DNA of 50,254 bases from Schoenoplectus triqueter (GCA_964058805.1 CAXKVV010000388.1:1-50254); one strand, 5' to 3'; positions 11,939 to 24,600 are shown, counted from the stretch's first letter. Notes: a model not told the origin generated them from the sequence alone. Numbers and translations: made by a program.

Positions 11939-12151
11939 ATGGCTCAGCTATCAGCTCTGTTCTTTGTGCTATTGTTGTTGGCTGCATCAAGCTCTCAGCC
12001 TCATGTTGTGGTGGCAGCAAGAAGTTTGAAAGCGGAGCAGCGGTGGCAAAATGATAGCCTTCTGCTCATGGCTCTGCCGAAAGGCGGCCACAAATCTGGG
12101 CCGTCGGGCTGCACCGGAAACCCGAATATACATGGCGGTCGCTGTCCATAG
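11939..12151 (+). CDS. Secreted CTNIP/PIP-like signalling-peptide precursor (gene 2)
   Basis: A 70-residue single-exon precursor, the most diverged paralogue. Residues 1-26 are a signal peptide (hydrophobic core 5-16; V-V-A before A27-R-S-L). The C-terminus reads L-P-K-G-G, then K52-S-G-P-S, G, C58, T-G-N-P-N-I-H-G-G-R, C69, P70. The SGPS core is typical of PIP peptides; LPKG and the order C, T, N, I, C-P recall CTNIP/SCREW peptides, which are known ligands of the receptor kinase HSL3 in Arabidopsis. I cannot align to those families here, so the family is a proposal. The spacing between cysteines (10 residues) is wider than in the paralogues (8). The ORF ends in TAG. Its flanks are unlike those of the other units, so it may represent the ancestral form. 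Confidence 0.88.
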   Translation: MAQLSALFFVLLLLAASSSQPHVVVAARSLKAEQRWQNDSLLLMALPKGGHKSGPSGCTGNPNIHGGRCP

Positions 12152-13300
12152 GGAAGAAGAGGCTGGACAAATTAAGTGTGAATATAATTCTTTAGTTTTC
12201 TTCGTCAAATTAGGTATTATTCGTTGTTTTGATCGTGGAAAAAAGGTCCATGATCTTTACACTTGCAAATTGCAATACATGAAGCAGAGTTAGCCTTTTC
12301 TGACCTTACTTTTTGAGAAGAATTATTTTTTTAATTCAATTTAGTTGGCTTCTATTTTGTAAATGTTTCATTGTTGAAAAACGAGATTTTTTTTTAATTA
12401 ATGTACATCTGTCGATTTAGCTGACGACGTTGCAATGAAGTTCAAAGCACACTTTCGGAGCTTTTCTTTTTAAATTTGTTTGATGAAGTACGAAGTATTT
12501 TACGAAAATTAGCAAAAAATAGTTAGAGCTTTACATGGCGATCCTTAATAATTAAATATGATATATAAATCCAAATTGTCTGAAACGCCTGTCACTTTTG
12601 TTCAGAAAAAGAGTACAAACAAAGAGAAACAGAGAAAAATGCACGCGGTACACATGCTTGCCTACCTGATTACACAATCACCAAAATATAAAATATTTCA
12701 GTTAATATATTAAACAACAAACGCATAGGAGAAAAAAAACAAAGTACCTTAAAATTTATTCAAGTATAATTTTATAAAATATATGTTAAAAAAAAGTGCT
12801 GCCAAAGACCCCAAATTAGGAGATTGTCATCCAAACTCATTGAATTTAGTAAATTATAATCATACACTTAATCTACATATTAGTTAATTTTTTTTTTCTA
12901 AAAATGGTATATAATAGACCTATTTCTATATTTTCAAAACTGCCCCTCAATTTAACCATTGAATCCCAACTACTCTCCAGTTTAATTCATCTCGTTACTT
13001 CTCATTCCACTCGCCTTTTCTCGTTCATCTCTTCCGCTCGCTGAACCCTTCCACTCGTCAAACCCTCGTTCGTCCCTTCCACCTGCCCTCCGCCTCAGGG
13101 ATCTCCACGATGCATGTCAGAGATAGTAGAAGACGAGCCGGAGAAAGAAGCTTGATAGACGTTAGAGATTTAAATAGTAGGGTTCCAAAGAGAGTGAGAA
13201 GGGCCCAGTAAAGAAATGAAGGAGAGAGAGTTTTTGTATTTTGTTACAATTTTTTTTTCATAAAAACTGAATTCTGTTATACGTTGTTATTAGTTGTAAA
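12152..13300. other. Downstream of gene 2; pyrimidine-rich patch
   Basis: No gene is supported. About 12950-13100 is a CT-rich, less AT-rich patch (many TCTC, CTCGTT and CCTTCC strings), followed by a purine-rich stretch at 13110-13240. This could be a decayed 5' UTR or transposon piece; I could not identify it. Confidence 0.4.
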
Positions 13301-13309
13301 AGGAGACTT

Positions 13310-15590
13310 GTTAAATAGCTGGACAGTTGTAATTACAAGAGTATTTTTCTTAATCTTGTCAGACAGTATTACTATTGCCATACCACATTGCCACACGACT
13401 AGGTGCATCTGATGGCCTGACCTGGTACAATTGCAAAAATCAAACAGTAGTATATAACACACTTTTAACTATGAAAAATTGTGCAGAGTAATTTCTTTTG
13501 GAACGTACAAAAAATCAGAAAGTCACATATAACCCATACAAAATTTCGGAACATGACATGTTCTCTTTTATAGCGTCGGATGCACTATTGGTACTTCAAT
13601 TGTAGCGTCGGATGCTCATTGGGTCTGTATGAGAACACCTATACATTGGAAGGGGGAAGTCCCAAGAGCTTGAGTTATTTTTGGTTTCAAAGCACTTTTT
13701 GACCATTAAATTAGTATCTAATCATCAATCTCGATGCAATTTATTTTTAATCTCATATTTTACTTCAATCTCAATGTTGATTAAAACATGCCTTGGAATT
13801 AAAAAAATGATTCTAAGGGCTTGAGTCTCCCCCGTTTCCCTATACATTTAAATGATGTACGGCTGTTATTACAATTTATATATAAGAGCATCCGTATTTT
13901 CATGTAAAATTGATTATCAAAGCTCATTTGATAATTATCACTTTGATTTTAGAAATACAGAGACTAAGTAAAATTAGATAATCATTTAAATTTAACAGTC
14001 AATTTGACAAATCATGTTAGTGAGATAGTGAAAAATTAATCACGAAAGTGTCATTTTGAAAATTTCATTATATTCAGAGATGTAACTCTTAATTTAGTTC
14101 TAAAAAGGACTGTTAAATTAATAATGTGGCATAAATTTTAATTTTGACAATCTACACCGTTGCGGATGCTTTAAAAAACCAATCAAACTATATATATATT
14201 TGTTTCCTATTTTTTTGAACTTAATTTCTGCACATGAATTTCACTTCAATGTATAATAATTCTCTGCATTTACCCAACATGTAACTTAATGACAATACAA
14301 ACATTATAACAAAATATATCCGCATTATAACAAACTAGTTATCTAGTTGTATATTTAGAAAGAGTGTTAATTTTATATTTTTTTTAGTTATGGCACATCA
14401 TCCATATTTTCATCATTTATTTTGTTTTTCGTTTTTTTATTTAAATCAAATGACTCATATCATTTCTTTTCTTTATTTAAAGAGATGATATGATATCTCT
14501 AATGTATAATTTAAATACTAAAACAACATAATTCTTTATATTTTTTAATAAATTATTATGGAGTTTATTATAATAGTTATCATTAAATATATTTTTAATA
14601 TTTTAAAAAATATATATTTATGTTAAAAATTTCAAACAAAAGTTATTTTATAGAAAAATTTTCATTTTAAATATCAAATTATTTATATATGCTATATTTT
14701 TCGGGACAAAACCGGATGAAGTATATAATATTTGTCAATGTCCAAGAAATCCATATATAGACTTTGACAAACCCACACCCCAGGCAATCCATCCAAAGAA
14801 AAAAAAAAGAGATTTTCGGTCTCTCCTCCAAAATGCATTTAATTTGAACTTCTTAAAAACTTTTTTACAACGATGACTTTCCAATTTAGACGTAAAATTC
14901 GGAAGGCTTTTTAGTTCGTGACAATTGTTCTACGAAATTTCAAATTTGGTTAATCACTCAACAAACTGTATGCCATCAGTGAAAATAACTTAATTATTCA
15001 AAAGTTAATTAATTATTTAATGCTAAATTTTATGTCTGAAATGATCATTAATTAGTCCGTAAATGAATTTATTATTATTTAAATAATTTAATGGATTAAT
15101 CCATTGAATTTTTTTTCATAAAATGAAGTAGTTCCATAAAAGTAAAATATAAGCATACAGAACTTTGTAGAACAAAATAAAATTTTAACGGCATACAAAA
15201 GAAAAGTAAAGAAATAAAAGGAAAACAACTCATGCATTTTGAATATATTAACTGATTAAGTAGAACTCCTTTAAGCTCCATCGAAAATAAATATTTATTT
15301 TTTGAGTTAAAAATAAATAAATATTTTAAAAAGCACTATAATCGTACACAATTATAGATAATAAATTCAAATATGTTGATGTATATATGATATCAAAATT
15401 TAAAATTGCATTTTATATTAAAATATTTAAAAATATTGTCAAATATTCACCTCCTCCCCCTTTAGAATTATTCGGTAATTAGTTAGTACCTCCTTCACTG
15501 TACTTTCGCTTTGATTGTGCAGTGTCAATATAGTATAGGATATGATAATAAATAAATTCCAAAGATATCATATATGCATGTATATTGTAC
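13310..15590. repeat. Duplicated upstream flank of gene 3
   Basis: About 13326-13412 and 13512-13572 match the left edge of the window, and about 14955-15450 matches 715-1260 before gene 1 and 25023-25420 before gene 4. A short local repeat, TAGCGTCGGATGC, occurs at about 13572 and 13603. There is no supported gene. Confidence 0.6.
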
Positions 15591-15591
15591 C

Positions 15592-15985
15592 TGTTACTGC
15601 ACGCTTAGGAAGTATAACTAGTATAAAAGTCTTCTTTTGACTTGTAATAATATTATAACTGCGAAATAAAATATTGAGGTTCAAATTCAAATATAATATT
15701 AATCAACGGACTTGAAAAAAAGCCGCGTACAGGACTATGGACCGGGTCTACTCTTAATTACTTGTTACCAAACTTTTTAGTACAAGTAAATGAAACCGTT
15801 TAGTTGATTGCACTACAAACTACAAGCACACAATTCAATTCAGTGATTAACGAATAACGAGTCATCATCAAAGCACACTAGCTTCCAGTTTCATTTGTGG
15901 CGCTGATCGCGTAGGTATTCGTGTGACGAGTTTCACTTCGCGAATTTACTCGTGCTTCCATCAAATGAAAATTAATGCGATATAC
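15592..15985 (+). promoter_or_regulatory. Distal conserved upstream block, gene 3
   Basis: Nearly identical to 1410-1790 and to 42480-42880. It begins with TTACTGCACGCTTAGGAAGT and includes TTTTGACTTG near 15637, a W-box core (TTGACT) also kept at 25706 and 42538 but changed before genes 1 and 6. Confidence 0.55.
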
Positions 15986-16406
15986 CGAATACTTTGTTCG
16001 CTGCCTGGGCACCCATCCAGTCTTTTCTTGTCATAATTAATTAGCTGGATATTTTTATTATTATTTATGATTTTTTAAAGATTGGAGCCACATATACTTG
16101 TGACATTTCATTGATTTTTTGTTGTTGTTGCAGAATCAGAGATGAACTGATCTTTCATTTTTGTACTCTTTTTTTTCATCCCGTTATAAATACATTTGTC
16201 TAATTTTCAAGCAAGTCAGCTCAAGTTTAAGCATCTTAATCTTAATTACGTAAAAAGTATATAAGATGTTCAACTTTCATACTTACAAATAAAATTAGCG
16301 AAAATGATTAATTAGTTTAATTGACAATCACTGCATGTATAAAACATACACAGCTATTGCTTTAGAGAGTCTTAGGGATATTCTGAACATTAAAAGAGAG
16401 TTACAA

Positions 16407-16475
16407 TTGACCTCTTCTTGGCGTCAACCTTCCCAGCTAGCCTCCATGTATGTATCCTCAATTCCTTATATATAC
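16407..16475 (+). promoter_or_regulatory. Proximal promoter of gene 3: opposed W-box cores and TATA
   Basis: TTGACC at 16407-16412 faces GTCAA at 16423-16427, within a conserved string CTTCTTGGCGTCAACCTTCC. A TATATATA box follows at about 16466-16474. The same layout stands before genes 1, 4 and 5. Confidence 0.6.
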
Positions 16476-16654
16476 CTTCAAGCTCATGTTTCACTCCATC
16501 ACCAATCTACCAAGCTATTATAACCAAAATATATCCTTCTCACAAAAGAACACCTAAACTAAAGAAAGAAAGAAAATATTACAGTCTCATCAAATTTACC
16601 CGCTACCGCTATCTCAAGCAGCTGAGAACGAAAATTGTAAGGTTTGATATAAGC

Positions 16655-16852
16655 ATGGCTCAGCTACATGTTGTTTTTCTTCTGGTGTTATTGTTGACAG
16701 CTTCAAGCTCTCAAGATGTCATGGCTGCAAGAACTTTGAAAGGGAAGCAGCTGTTGGATGAAAATCAAAGCATTTTCTTTAAGATCCTGAAGGGGACCCT
16801 ATCTGGGCTGCATTCATGTGGCACCGGCGACCCGAATAAGCCGTGCAAATAA
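16655..16852 (+). CDS. Secreted cysteine-containing signalling-peptide precursor (gene 3)
   Basis: A 65-residue precursor. The frame is open further upstream, to 16418, but that extension crosses the TATA box and 5' leader and lacks a signal peptide; the start at 16655 matches all paralogues and has A at -3 and G at +4. Signal peptide at residues 1-24 (V-M-A before A25-R-T-L). The linker has one extra residue compared with gene 1 (KQLLDENQS). The C-terminus reads LKGTLSGLHS, C55, GTGDPNKP, C64, K65. It is the only member ending in lysine instead of proline after the second cysteine, and the only one with Pro before that cysteine. Whether these changes alter activity is unknown. Expected role: an apoplastic peptide signal, family inferred as for gene 1. 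Confidence 0.87.
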   Translation: MAQLHVVFLLVLLLTASSSQDVMAARTLKGKQLLDENQSIFFKILKGTLSGLHSCGTGDPNKPCK

Positions 16853-17590
16853 TTTTTTTTTTTTTGCTTTAAATTGTTTCTTTGTTTGTAAAGAAATTGC
16901 CCATACAAAAAGGAATGCGAGATGGAAGAGAAAGTGTAAGTACATAGCTCTTCTTCAACAATTAACATAGGGTCATGTTTGTTTTTTCCTCATTGGAATT
17001 AATAGGAAAATTAGTTCTAGTTTCTTCAATTAATTTGTATATTGCAACACTAAAGAGTGATAGTTATATTTTTATAACACGGTATCAATGTTTTTACATT
17101 TTCCTGCGTTAATCATGATTAACAAATGAAATTAACAAACGTTCTTTATCAAATAATAAAAACACAATATGTTTGATTATAATCAGTACAATATAATAAA
17201 TGTGATTATATCCCAGTAGAATATAATAAATGTGATTACATCGCAAAACAGAACACTGTTCAAGGCATCTAATTAAGAAAGTCAAATAGAATATATTAAA
17301 TGTGATTAATATCCCATAGTATCATTAATGAATAGAACATAATAATCATTTTTTATTTCCTTAATTTAGTGTAATTATTTGGTTAAGCATATTTCTTTCT
17401 CCTTGATGGTAAGGTATATAATAGCCTATTAGTAATTTTAATTAATTTGGAACAAGCGTCGTGTTTTGTATTATCATGATTAGTCATGTGTTGGATAATC
17501 TCTACACGTGCAAACATTTATTTCTGCAAAAAATCACCAAAACTGACAAATAACAGCTAACATGGCTCTGTAAATGCATAATTCATTTGT
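16853..17590. other. 3' UTR and shared downstream flank of gene 3
   Basis: The 3' UTR string TTTGTTTGTAAAGAAA is present near 16880. About 17390-17590 is alignable to 27470-27690 after gene 4 and 47810-48020 after gene 6. The string GTGATTA followed by ATCCCA-type words is repeated several times between 17180 and 17310. No gene is seen. Confidence 0.55.
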
Positions 17591-17593
17591 TCA

Positions 17594-17930
17594 AATGCAC
17601 ATCAACCCAACCCGACCCGATTAATTATATTTTTTAAGTAATTTTATGATTTAATACTAATTAAAACTTAAATATACACTAATTATAAACTACTTAAGAT
17701 TAATTATAAATTAATTAATATTTCATTACTTAAAATTATATAAAAATAATTAATAAATATTTAATTATTTTATACAGGTCAGATCAGGTCGATCCATGAC
17801 CTGGTCAGGTCAGGTTGGGTTGAATATGAGTCTATATTTTTTTATCTGAATTTAAACGGATCAAGTTCAGATCGAATAAAAAAAAATAAAATAATACGAT
17901 CTGAAAAAATGAACTACAACAAATCCTAAA
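17594..17930 (-). mobile_element. Truncated copy of the GGGTCGGGTC hAT-like MITE family
   Basis: In reverse orientation this matches the complete element at 49029-49438, including CCCGACCCGATTAATTAT and the AT-rich middle. The terminal TAGGGGTGTCAA-type ends are not recognisable. Confidence 0.65.
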
Positions 17931-18591
17931 ATTTTCAATGTTTGTATAGCGGTATTTTTCAATGTTTGTATAGTGGTAGATGGCTATTTGATTTTTGAAA
18001 ATATATGTTTAAGCTTTTCTTTTTCTACCTGAAAGAAAAAATAATGGATAGTTAAAAATATAATTTTCTATATATTTATGTTTGAATTAAAAAGAAAAAT
18101 ATAGCGGACAGTTAAAAATATGGTTTTTCTTTATTCCTATCTGAAAGAGGAAATAGTGGACGGTTATGATGGTATTTAATTTTTGTCTGAAATGAAAAGT
18201 AGCGAATGTTTTAGAAAAATATTTCCTTTAAAATTAGCAAAATCTTTTCTTACATGGACTTTCAGTAAGTTATAATGTGTGGCCAATCACCAAATAATAT
18301 TCCCTACTAGTGACTGTGATAAGTAATGAATTTTCATCGGTCACCACATTAAACCCTACCGTCAATTCCGTAAGCACTATCTGATCCCGTTCTTTTTATT
18401 CTCTATTGTCTACTATGGAGGCCATTGTTGCTAACCAACACCATGACCGTTGTTTAATCGGTAAGTAATACCCAGTACATTGTTGACCAACTTACTTACC
18501 ATTGTTTAATTGGTAAGGAATACTCGATGTATTGCTGACCACATGACGCCGGTAAGCAATTTGATGAGCATTAATTCGTTTTCTTGTAGTG
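17931..18591. mobile_element. Fragment ending in a CACTA-type terminus
   Basis: The right end reads TTTTCTTGTAGTG, the reverse of CACTACAAGAAAA, a common CACTA terminus. After it the host tail block resumes at 18592. Internally, short repeated words occur (near 18440 and 18500, 'TTAATCGGTAAG'-like). A matching left end was not found; ACTACAACAAATCC at 17913 is a possible decayed one. Confidence 0.45.
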
Positions 18592-18735
18592 TAGCGACTC
18601 GACTTGATTAAAATTTCAACAAAATTGCCTCATGTTCCTCTTTACAAAATGAGTCATTAAGCGGTGGCCTAACATAGGAATATGAGATCTAACTGCTAAC
18701 AAGCTAATATAGGTATAAAATAGTGTCATACAATA
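18592..18735. repeat. Recurring tail block (unit 3)
   Basis: Same block as 3660-3760 plus 4120-4170. It contains a single GCGGTGGC at 18661-18668, the empty site for the MITE of unit 1. Confidence 0.65.
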
Positions 18736-19387
18736 GAACTGAATTTTACTAACACAAATTTATTAATATTTTTAATAAAAATCGTTAGTTATATTGGACG
18801 GTGGTATTTTGAAAATAAGTTCAACTATTTTATAATGATTTAGAAGAAAAAATATGTCAAAAATATGTCAAAAAATATAAAAAATTGTCCGATAGACTTC
18901 GCTAATGGTTTCTTAGAAATGACCATTAACAAAACCTAACACGAAAAACTTTCCTAACGGTTTTTCATTAAAAACCTTTAGAAAAAAATTTTGCGCTGGT
19001 TTTTAGCTAATGATTATTTATAAAAAACTGATAGCATAGGTTCATACGCAAAAAAAAACCTAATGTATCCAAGTACAATTTCTCTGGCTACCATCGTCTA
19101 ATTCCTTTCTCCTCTTCAACTAGCTTATGATCTGAGGTATATTTGATATCTCTAAATGAGGTTTTAATTAGTATATTTGTTAAATTAGTCAATTTCTAGT
19201 TAGACTATTAATTGATCAACAACGAACAACCATTTTTTTTCCTTCAACCAGTAATCAGCTAGCTGTGCAATTATCTAAGATATAATTTTAATTTTTCATC
19301 TCTGATTAATTAGTTGTTGGATGTATTTCTATATCCAACTAGCACATATATGTACATGATAAATTAGTTATTAGTTGCTAGCATTGT

Positions 19388-19960
19388 TTGCAACCAGCAC
19401 ATGCCTCTTCAGATAGAGTTCGAAGCTGGCGTGTTCGATTATTGAGGGAAAGTACACTTGGCGATTCAAGACGTTATGGAATTTTTCACAAAAGAGATGC
19501 TGAACATCTCGATTCTTCAGATTTTCTGCATGTAAGTTTTTTTAAACCTAATATTTGTTCAATTGAAGAAATATATAATAATTTGTGTTGATATATATGT
19601 AAAATTTTGACAAAACGGTGCAAAACATTTAAAATCACAAGTTATGATTTTATTTGTCCATATAAATGCTTAGAAAGGGTCATCTGATTTAATTTCTCAT
19701 CAGCAACAAGATACGTAAATGACAGGTTACTACATGTCAAAAGGCATTACTTGTTCTTACCGTACATTGAGGGGTAAGAAAAAATATATCTTTAAGAATT
19801 CAATTTTTCAAAATTTATTCTTTTTCTTAAAAAAAATATAAATTATATGAGTCATTGGATCCTTCTTGTTATCAATATCTCTGATAATATTGTTTATGTC
19901 TTGAATCCCGTGAATCACGATGTAAGCGGGTTGCGCATTCAAAATTTACTAAATATATAA
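19388..19960 (+). pseudogene. Transposon-associated Ulp1-like (C48) protease relic
   Basis: The conceptual protein is broken, but pieces fit the C48 protease domain carried by many plant CACTA and Mutator-like elements: near 19710-19770 N-D-R then a segment ending L-F-L-P-Y-I, and near 19850-19940 frames giving S-L-D-P and V-Y-V/C-L-x-x, where the known domain has H-W-x-L ... V-Y-x-L-D. A second copy of the latter part lies inverted at 24640-24790. Stops and shifts rule out function. Confidence 0.45.
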
Positions 19961-20371
19961 CTTCTTTTATTTTTTATCAACAAAATATTAATATATATAA
20001 CTTATATACTAATATGTTAATTAAATTTGTAGGGTATTATGACATTATTGGATGATAAATAATAAGAACAAAAAGAACACGTGATTCAGCTATGTAAGAC
20101 GAATGGTACAAGATCTACACTAAATTATAAAATTATCATAATATGAATTGTTTTAGTTATGTCCCAGTTACTTCCGTTATTTTTTAGAGTCCAACATAAC
20201 CCAACAGTAAGGAATGCAATTATTATATCATGAGATTAATATATGACATAATCATTAATCATCACGAGTCAAAATCATTGCCAAAGATATATAATAAACT
20301 TATAATGTGTATTTTTAATTATATATTGTTCAAATAGTTAAATTAAAAAATATATTCCTTTGAACAATGCA

Positions 20372-20500
20372 TCGAGTCAGGTCCAGCGCCATACCATCAA
20401 GATAGCTTTCAAAATAACTTTCAATTGAAAACATATTTTCACCTATTATCGAGTCAGGTCCAGCGCCATACCATCATCGATGAGGTAATAAAAAATAGCT
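20372..20500. repeat. Short direct repeat
   Basis: The string CGAGTCAGGTCCAGCGCCAT and the eight bases after it occur at about 20370 and 20451, about 80 bp apart, each followed by ATAGCTTTCAAAATAA within 60 bp. Origin unknown. Confidence 0.6.
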
Positions 20501-20919
20501 TTCAAAATAAAAAATTATAATATAATCGGCAATAAAAAATTATAATATAATTAGTAATAAAAAATATTATAATATAATTAATAATGAATTAGATTATAAT
20601 ATAATTAGCAATAAAATAGGTAACGGAAAAGGAATAGCTCTTTTCTGTACCCTTACCTGATAAGTTAACGAAATTTTTACTTACACATGCTCATACCCAA
20701 TAACTTAATGAAAATAAAATCTTATTTATATCTGTCTTATCGATTATGATACGAATCGGATAAACTGCCAAAAGAGCGCTATTGACAACCTTATCTTTCT
20801 CTAAAAAACCCAACAAAATAAAAACTATTTTACAACCACCAACTCAAAATGAGTTAGGAATTATTTTTATAACCACCACCAACAAAAAGAAGACTCAAGG
20901 TCTGAAAAATATACTAACA

Positions 20920-21600
20920 TGTATGAGTGAGCCGATGAGTTCATGAAATTTCTTCTTGCAAAGCCTCCTCAAGAAATTTCTTCTTCTTGAACTTTTTCTT
21001 TTACTTGTATGTCATGAGTGAGCCGATGAGTTCATCTACTGATATCTCGCTCAAATCATATGACTCTCTATAGTGTTCTCAAACGTGTCGGTCGATGACC
21101 TTAATATCTTCTTCACCACCCTCTACTCCGAGAGGCTCTCCATTTCTCTTCAGTTAATTTATCACTATCTATACTATGATGATATAGCTTGAGACACTCT
21201 CATAATCTTTTATTTCCAGCGATTCAAACTCTGCTCTTAGATTTTGAATTCTTACTTGCTTGACTGGATCGACACCCTTGTAGGCGCTCTGGAGTATCCC
21301 TAACGCCTCTTTAAATGTTGTTGCTCCGATAATCTTCTCGAATCTGATTTTGTCAACTCCTCGATATATGATGTAGAGTATTATCTTGTCACTTATTATT
21401 TTCTCTTTCAACAGTTTCAGCTACTATATGGTTAGGGATTTTATGTTCTCGGATTGAATATATTCGGTCTTGATAATATCCCACACATCATGTGCCCCGA
21501 GCAGCGCTCTGATTTACGTGCTCCAATTGTCAAATTTAGACTTCGTCAACTTAGATAATGCCATATATCCAAGTGAACTATTTTCAAATATAGTCAGCCA
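20920..21600 (-). pseudogene. Ty1/copia gag relic
   Basis: Read on the minus strand from 21600 down, fragments follow the order of the plant copia gag (UBN2-type) domain: K-F-D-N-W near 21535, V-W-D-I-I near 21485, then F-K-E-A ... L-Q-S-A-Y-K-G, L-R-A-E-F-E-S-L, Y-E-S-V-S-S-Y between 21310 and 21185, and D-L-S-E-I-S-V-D-E-L-I-G-S-L near 21055-21015. Stops and shifts interrupt it and no protease, integrase or reverse transcriptase follows. Such a gag would package RNA in virus-like particles when intact. Confidence 0.7.
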
Positions 21601-21770
21601 TGAGGGAGCAGGCAGCCTCTACGGTTCTTATTCAGTGTAGAGATCTCTGTAGGGAGATCTGGTTGGCTCGTTTTAAGCTAGACAGCCGTGGGAAAGTCTA
21701 GACATGAATTTGATGGACAGGGCATTTATTAGTGTTAAATCAAGATAATTGATCGGTGACCGAAAGGTTC

Positions 21771-24600
21771 TGTCACACCCTAAAATAAATAAATCGGATT
21801 AGGGGTGACAATCCCGCCACGTACGCACGATAAGACGTGCGTACAGAGGGCAAAATGAATAAAATAAATAATACAAAATATATAAAATAATAATAATAAA
21901 TATATGGTAGTATATAGTCCAGAATAATAGTATAAAATTCAACGCCTGCATCGGCGGGGATGGCTCCATCAGAATGTGCAGTAAAATCTCTCAAATAAAA
22001 CCCAAAAAAAAATAAAGAAAAACTTGATGTCCCGAAAAGCCCTAGTCAAATACCCAGCTCACATATTGATGCGGCGAAGCACCTCTGTCATCACACAGGA
22101 CTGCACCTAGCACTCTCTCCAAAAAAATCCTATAGTTGTAAACCTGGATCCCACAACCACTATGGAAAAGTGAGTAATTTAAAAATTACTCGGTACAGAT
22201 TTAAATCTAGCCTTAAGATTTGATCTTCCTTCCTAGACTGGATTCAAATACCGAAACTGATATTTTATATGTAATATAATAATAATAATATATGAAAGTA
22301 ATTATATTTCCATGCACTTTTTGTAGAAATTCACTAAGATGCTGTGACATGAAATGATAAGGAAACCCAAAATAGAAAATCTATGGAAATAATATAATAT
22401 AATATAATATAATATAATATAATATAATATAATATATAATATATAATATGAGAAAGAATCATCCATAATGAAAATCCTGGTTGTAAATTTACCAAATCCA
22501 TCTCGAGCGGGCACTACAGGACCCAACTTACTAACTCGAGCCTTGGCTAAGTGGGCACTACCAGGGCCCAACTTACTAACTTAGCTCTTTATTTTTATGC
22601 GATGACAACGTCGCATAAACGGCAATTTGGGCTCCCGGAGAGATAACACCCTAGGAGAGTGAACGGTTATAAATCACGTACTTTGGTCTGCTGAATCTCG
22701 GTAATCTACCTCACAATTTAGATAACTAATGGATTATCGTATGACTTTAATTGTCATATAACCAAAAGAAGATAATTATCCATGAAATGAAAAAATAGAA
22801 TATAATAACAAATGAGAGACTCTCTGTACCAACCAGAGGCCAAAGGAGAGCTACTGATTTTCTCTATACCAACCAGGGGCGAAACGAGAAAGCCATTCGG
22901 ACATACTATGATCTTAAATAAGACGACTAAATAAAATAATATAATAAAATAAAATAGAATCCAGACTCGAATATGACCGCCCACACTAAACACTGAAAGC
23001 CATTTCAATCCTAATCTCTCAATTAAATTTGTAATTAAATCATATACTGAGTAATAAATAATATAATATTGATCAAAGAAAAACACTTGTGGCACTGTCG
23101 AGCCCGTCAAATGATGAGGTCGGTGAATGACCGACAATGCATAGTGTATATACAGACCAAGGAGCCCCACGGGCCAACCAGTTTATCGAACGTAACCTGT
23201 TGGACTGAGATCACCCGGTCCTCCTCTCAACTCTCTCATATATTTAATGCATGATTAACTACCTAACTTAATTATTTAATAATGATAATAAAAGTATTTA
23301 TCCCAACAATTATAATCAACAACTTATTATTTTATTTCTAATCTAATCCTATCTCAGTACTAATTTTCGAGTCCTACTCATATCCTATCTATATGCTGAA
23401 TGACATGACATGACATGCGAATGCGGGTAGGCTCTGAAGATGTGGGTCAATTACCGTATGCAATGACAATTCAAATTTTGGTCTCTAATCAAGTCTGGTC
23501 AGAAAATAACGCAATTCAATTTGTTTTGAAAACATATAAGTTTCAGTTTGGTTTCCTAATTTTGAAGAAAGAAAATCAAATCTCATGAATCCGTACCTAA
23601 GAGCGTTGGTGAGGATCGCGGAATCGCTCTACTTCGGAGGCAGCACGCTTGTCTCGAGATCGACGTCTGCATACGCGAGGTTGGGATCGGACTCTTACTC
23701 CGCGAGTGGATCCGAGTCGACCATATCACCTATTATTAATTTAAATTAAGTGCATGTTAGTTTTAACATGATTTATTTTATAATTAATAATTAATTATAA
23801 TGGCGTTTTAAACTAAAGTCCGTTCAGATTTTATCGTCTTTTTCCTTACAAATCCGGCAGTATTTCTACCATATTTATGGGTTGTCAGAAATTTTAATTA
23901 TCGCGTTTATATTTAATTTTACGGTGTTTGTAATGTTAGTCACTTTTATACATCTTTTATTAATTTATTCAGGATTCATTAATTTGACCAATTAATTACA
24001 TTAAGTGTTTATCGTTCATCCCTTTTATTCTATTCGAGTTTTGATTATGAAACCGTCTTTTTACTTGTTTATTATTTTTATCGTGTTTCTCATTAAGTGA
24101 TTAAATTACGTTATTCGACATTTCAAGTTCGGTAATGATAAATGTTTGAATAGCAGACAATACACCCAATCACGAGTACAAGTAAATAATTTCTTTTTAT
24201 TCATTTCATCTCGATTACAAGTTCAATTACAACAGGATAAAGAAAATGAAAATAAAAATAAAATAAAATAAGTATACGAATACAAATTAAAATAAATAGA
24301 GAAATTGATTAATATAAATTTATATATATATTATATTTAAATCCTAATTATTATATTTATTATATTTATTATATTGTAAATTTATATGATTTATTTTATT
24401 TTGTAAATTTATTAATATTATATTCTTATAGGTTAGAAACTAGGTTTAAATAAAATAAATAAAAAATAAAAAATAAAAGAAGAGAAAAGAAATTCAATTT
24501 ATTTAATTAATGTTTATTTTATTAACTGTGTTGGTGTTCTGATGTACGGGATCATGGGCTGTCTCGATACCATTGTATCTGTTCGGTAATTTAATTTTAG
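21771..24600. mobile_element. LTR-like noncoding block
   Basis: It begins TGTCACACCC, a frequent end of Ty3/gypsy LTRs in plants, and has the mixed GC-rich and AT-rich texture of an LTR (for example, direct repeats of CCCAACTTACTAACT at about 22522 and 22567, and ACCAACCAGGGG-like strings at 22829 and 22869). I could not fix the other end or a target duplication, so solo LTR versus several fragments remains open. Open frames on the minus strand (22302-22571, 22754-23170) are not credible genes. Confidence 0.35.
22389..22450. repeat. AATAT pentanucleotide microsatellite
   Basis: About twelve consecutive copies of AATAT, slightly irregular at the right end. Confidence 0.85.

Noticed and set aside
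12051..12293. 80-codon frame overlapping gene 2 on the same strand
   Set aside because: A shadow of gene 2 in another frame; starts inside it and has no conserved counterpart in the paralogues.
22754..23170. 138-codon minus-strand frame
   Set aside because: Lies in LTR-like noncoding DNA; composition is Tyr/Ile/Phe-rich from AT-rich sequence and has no motif.
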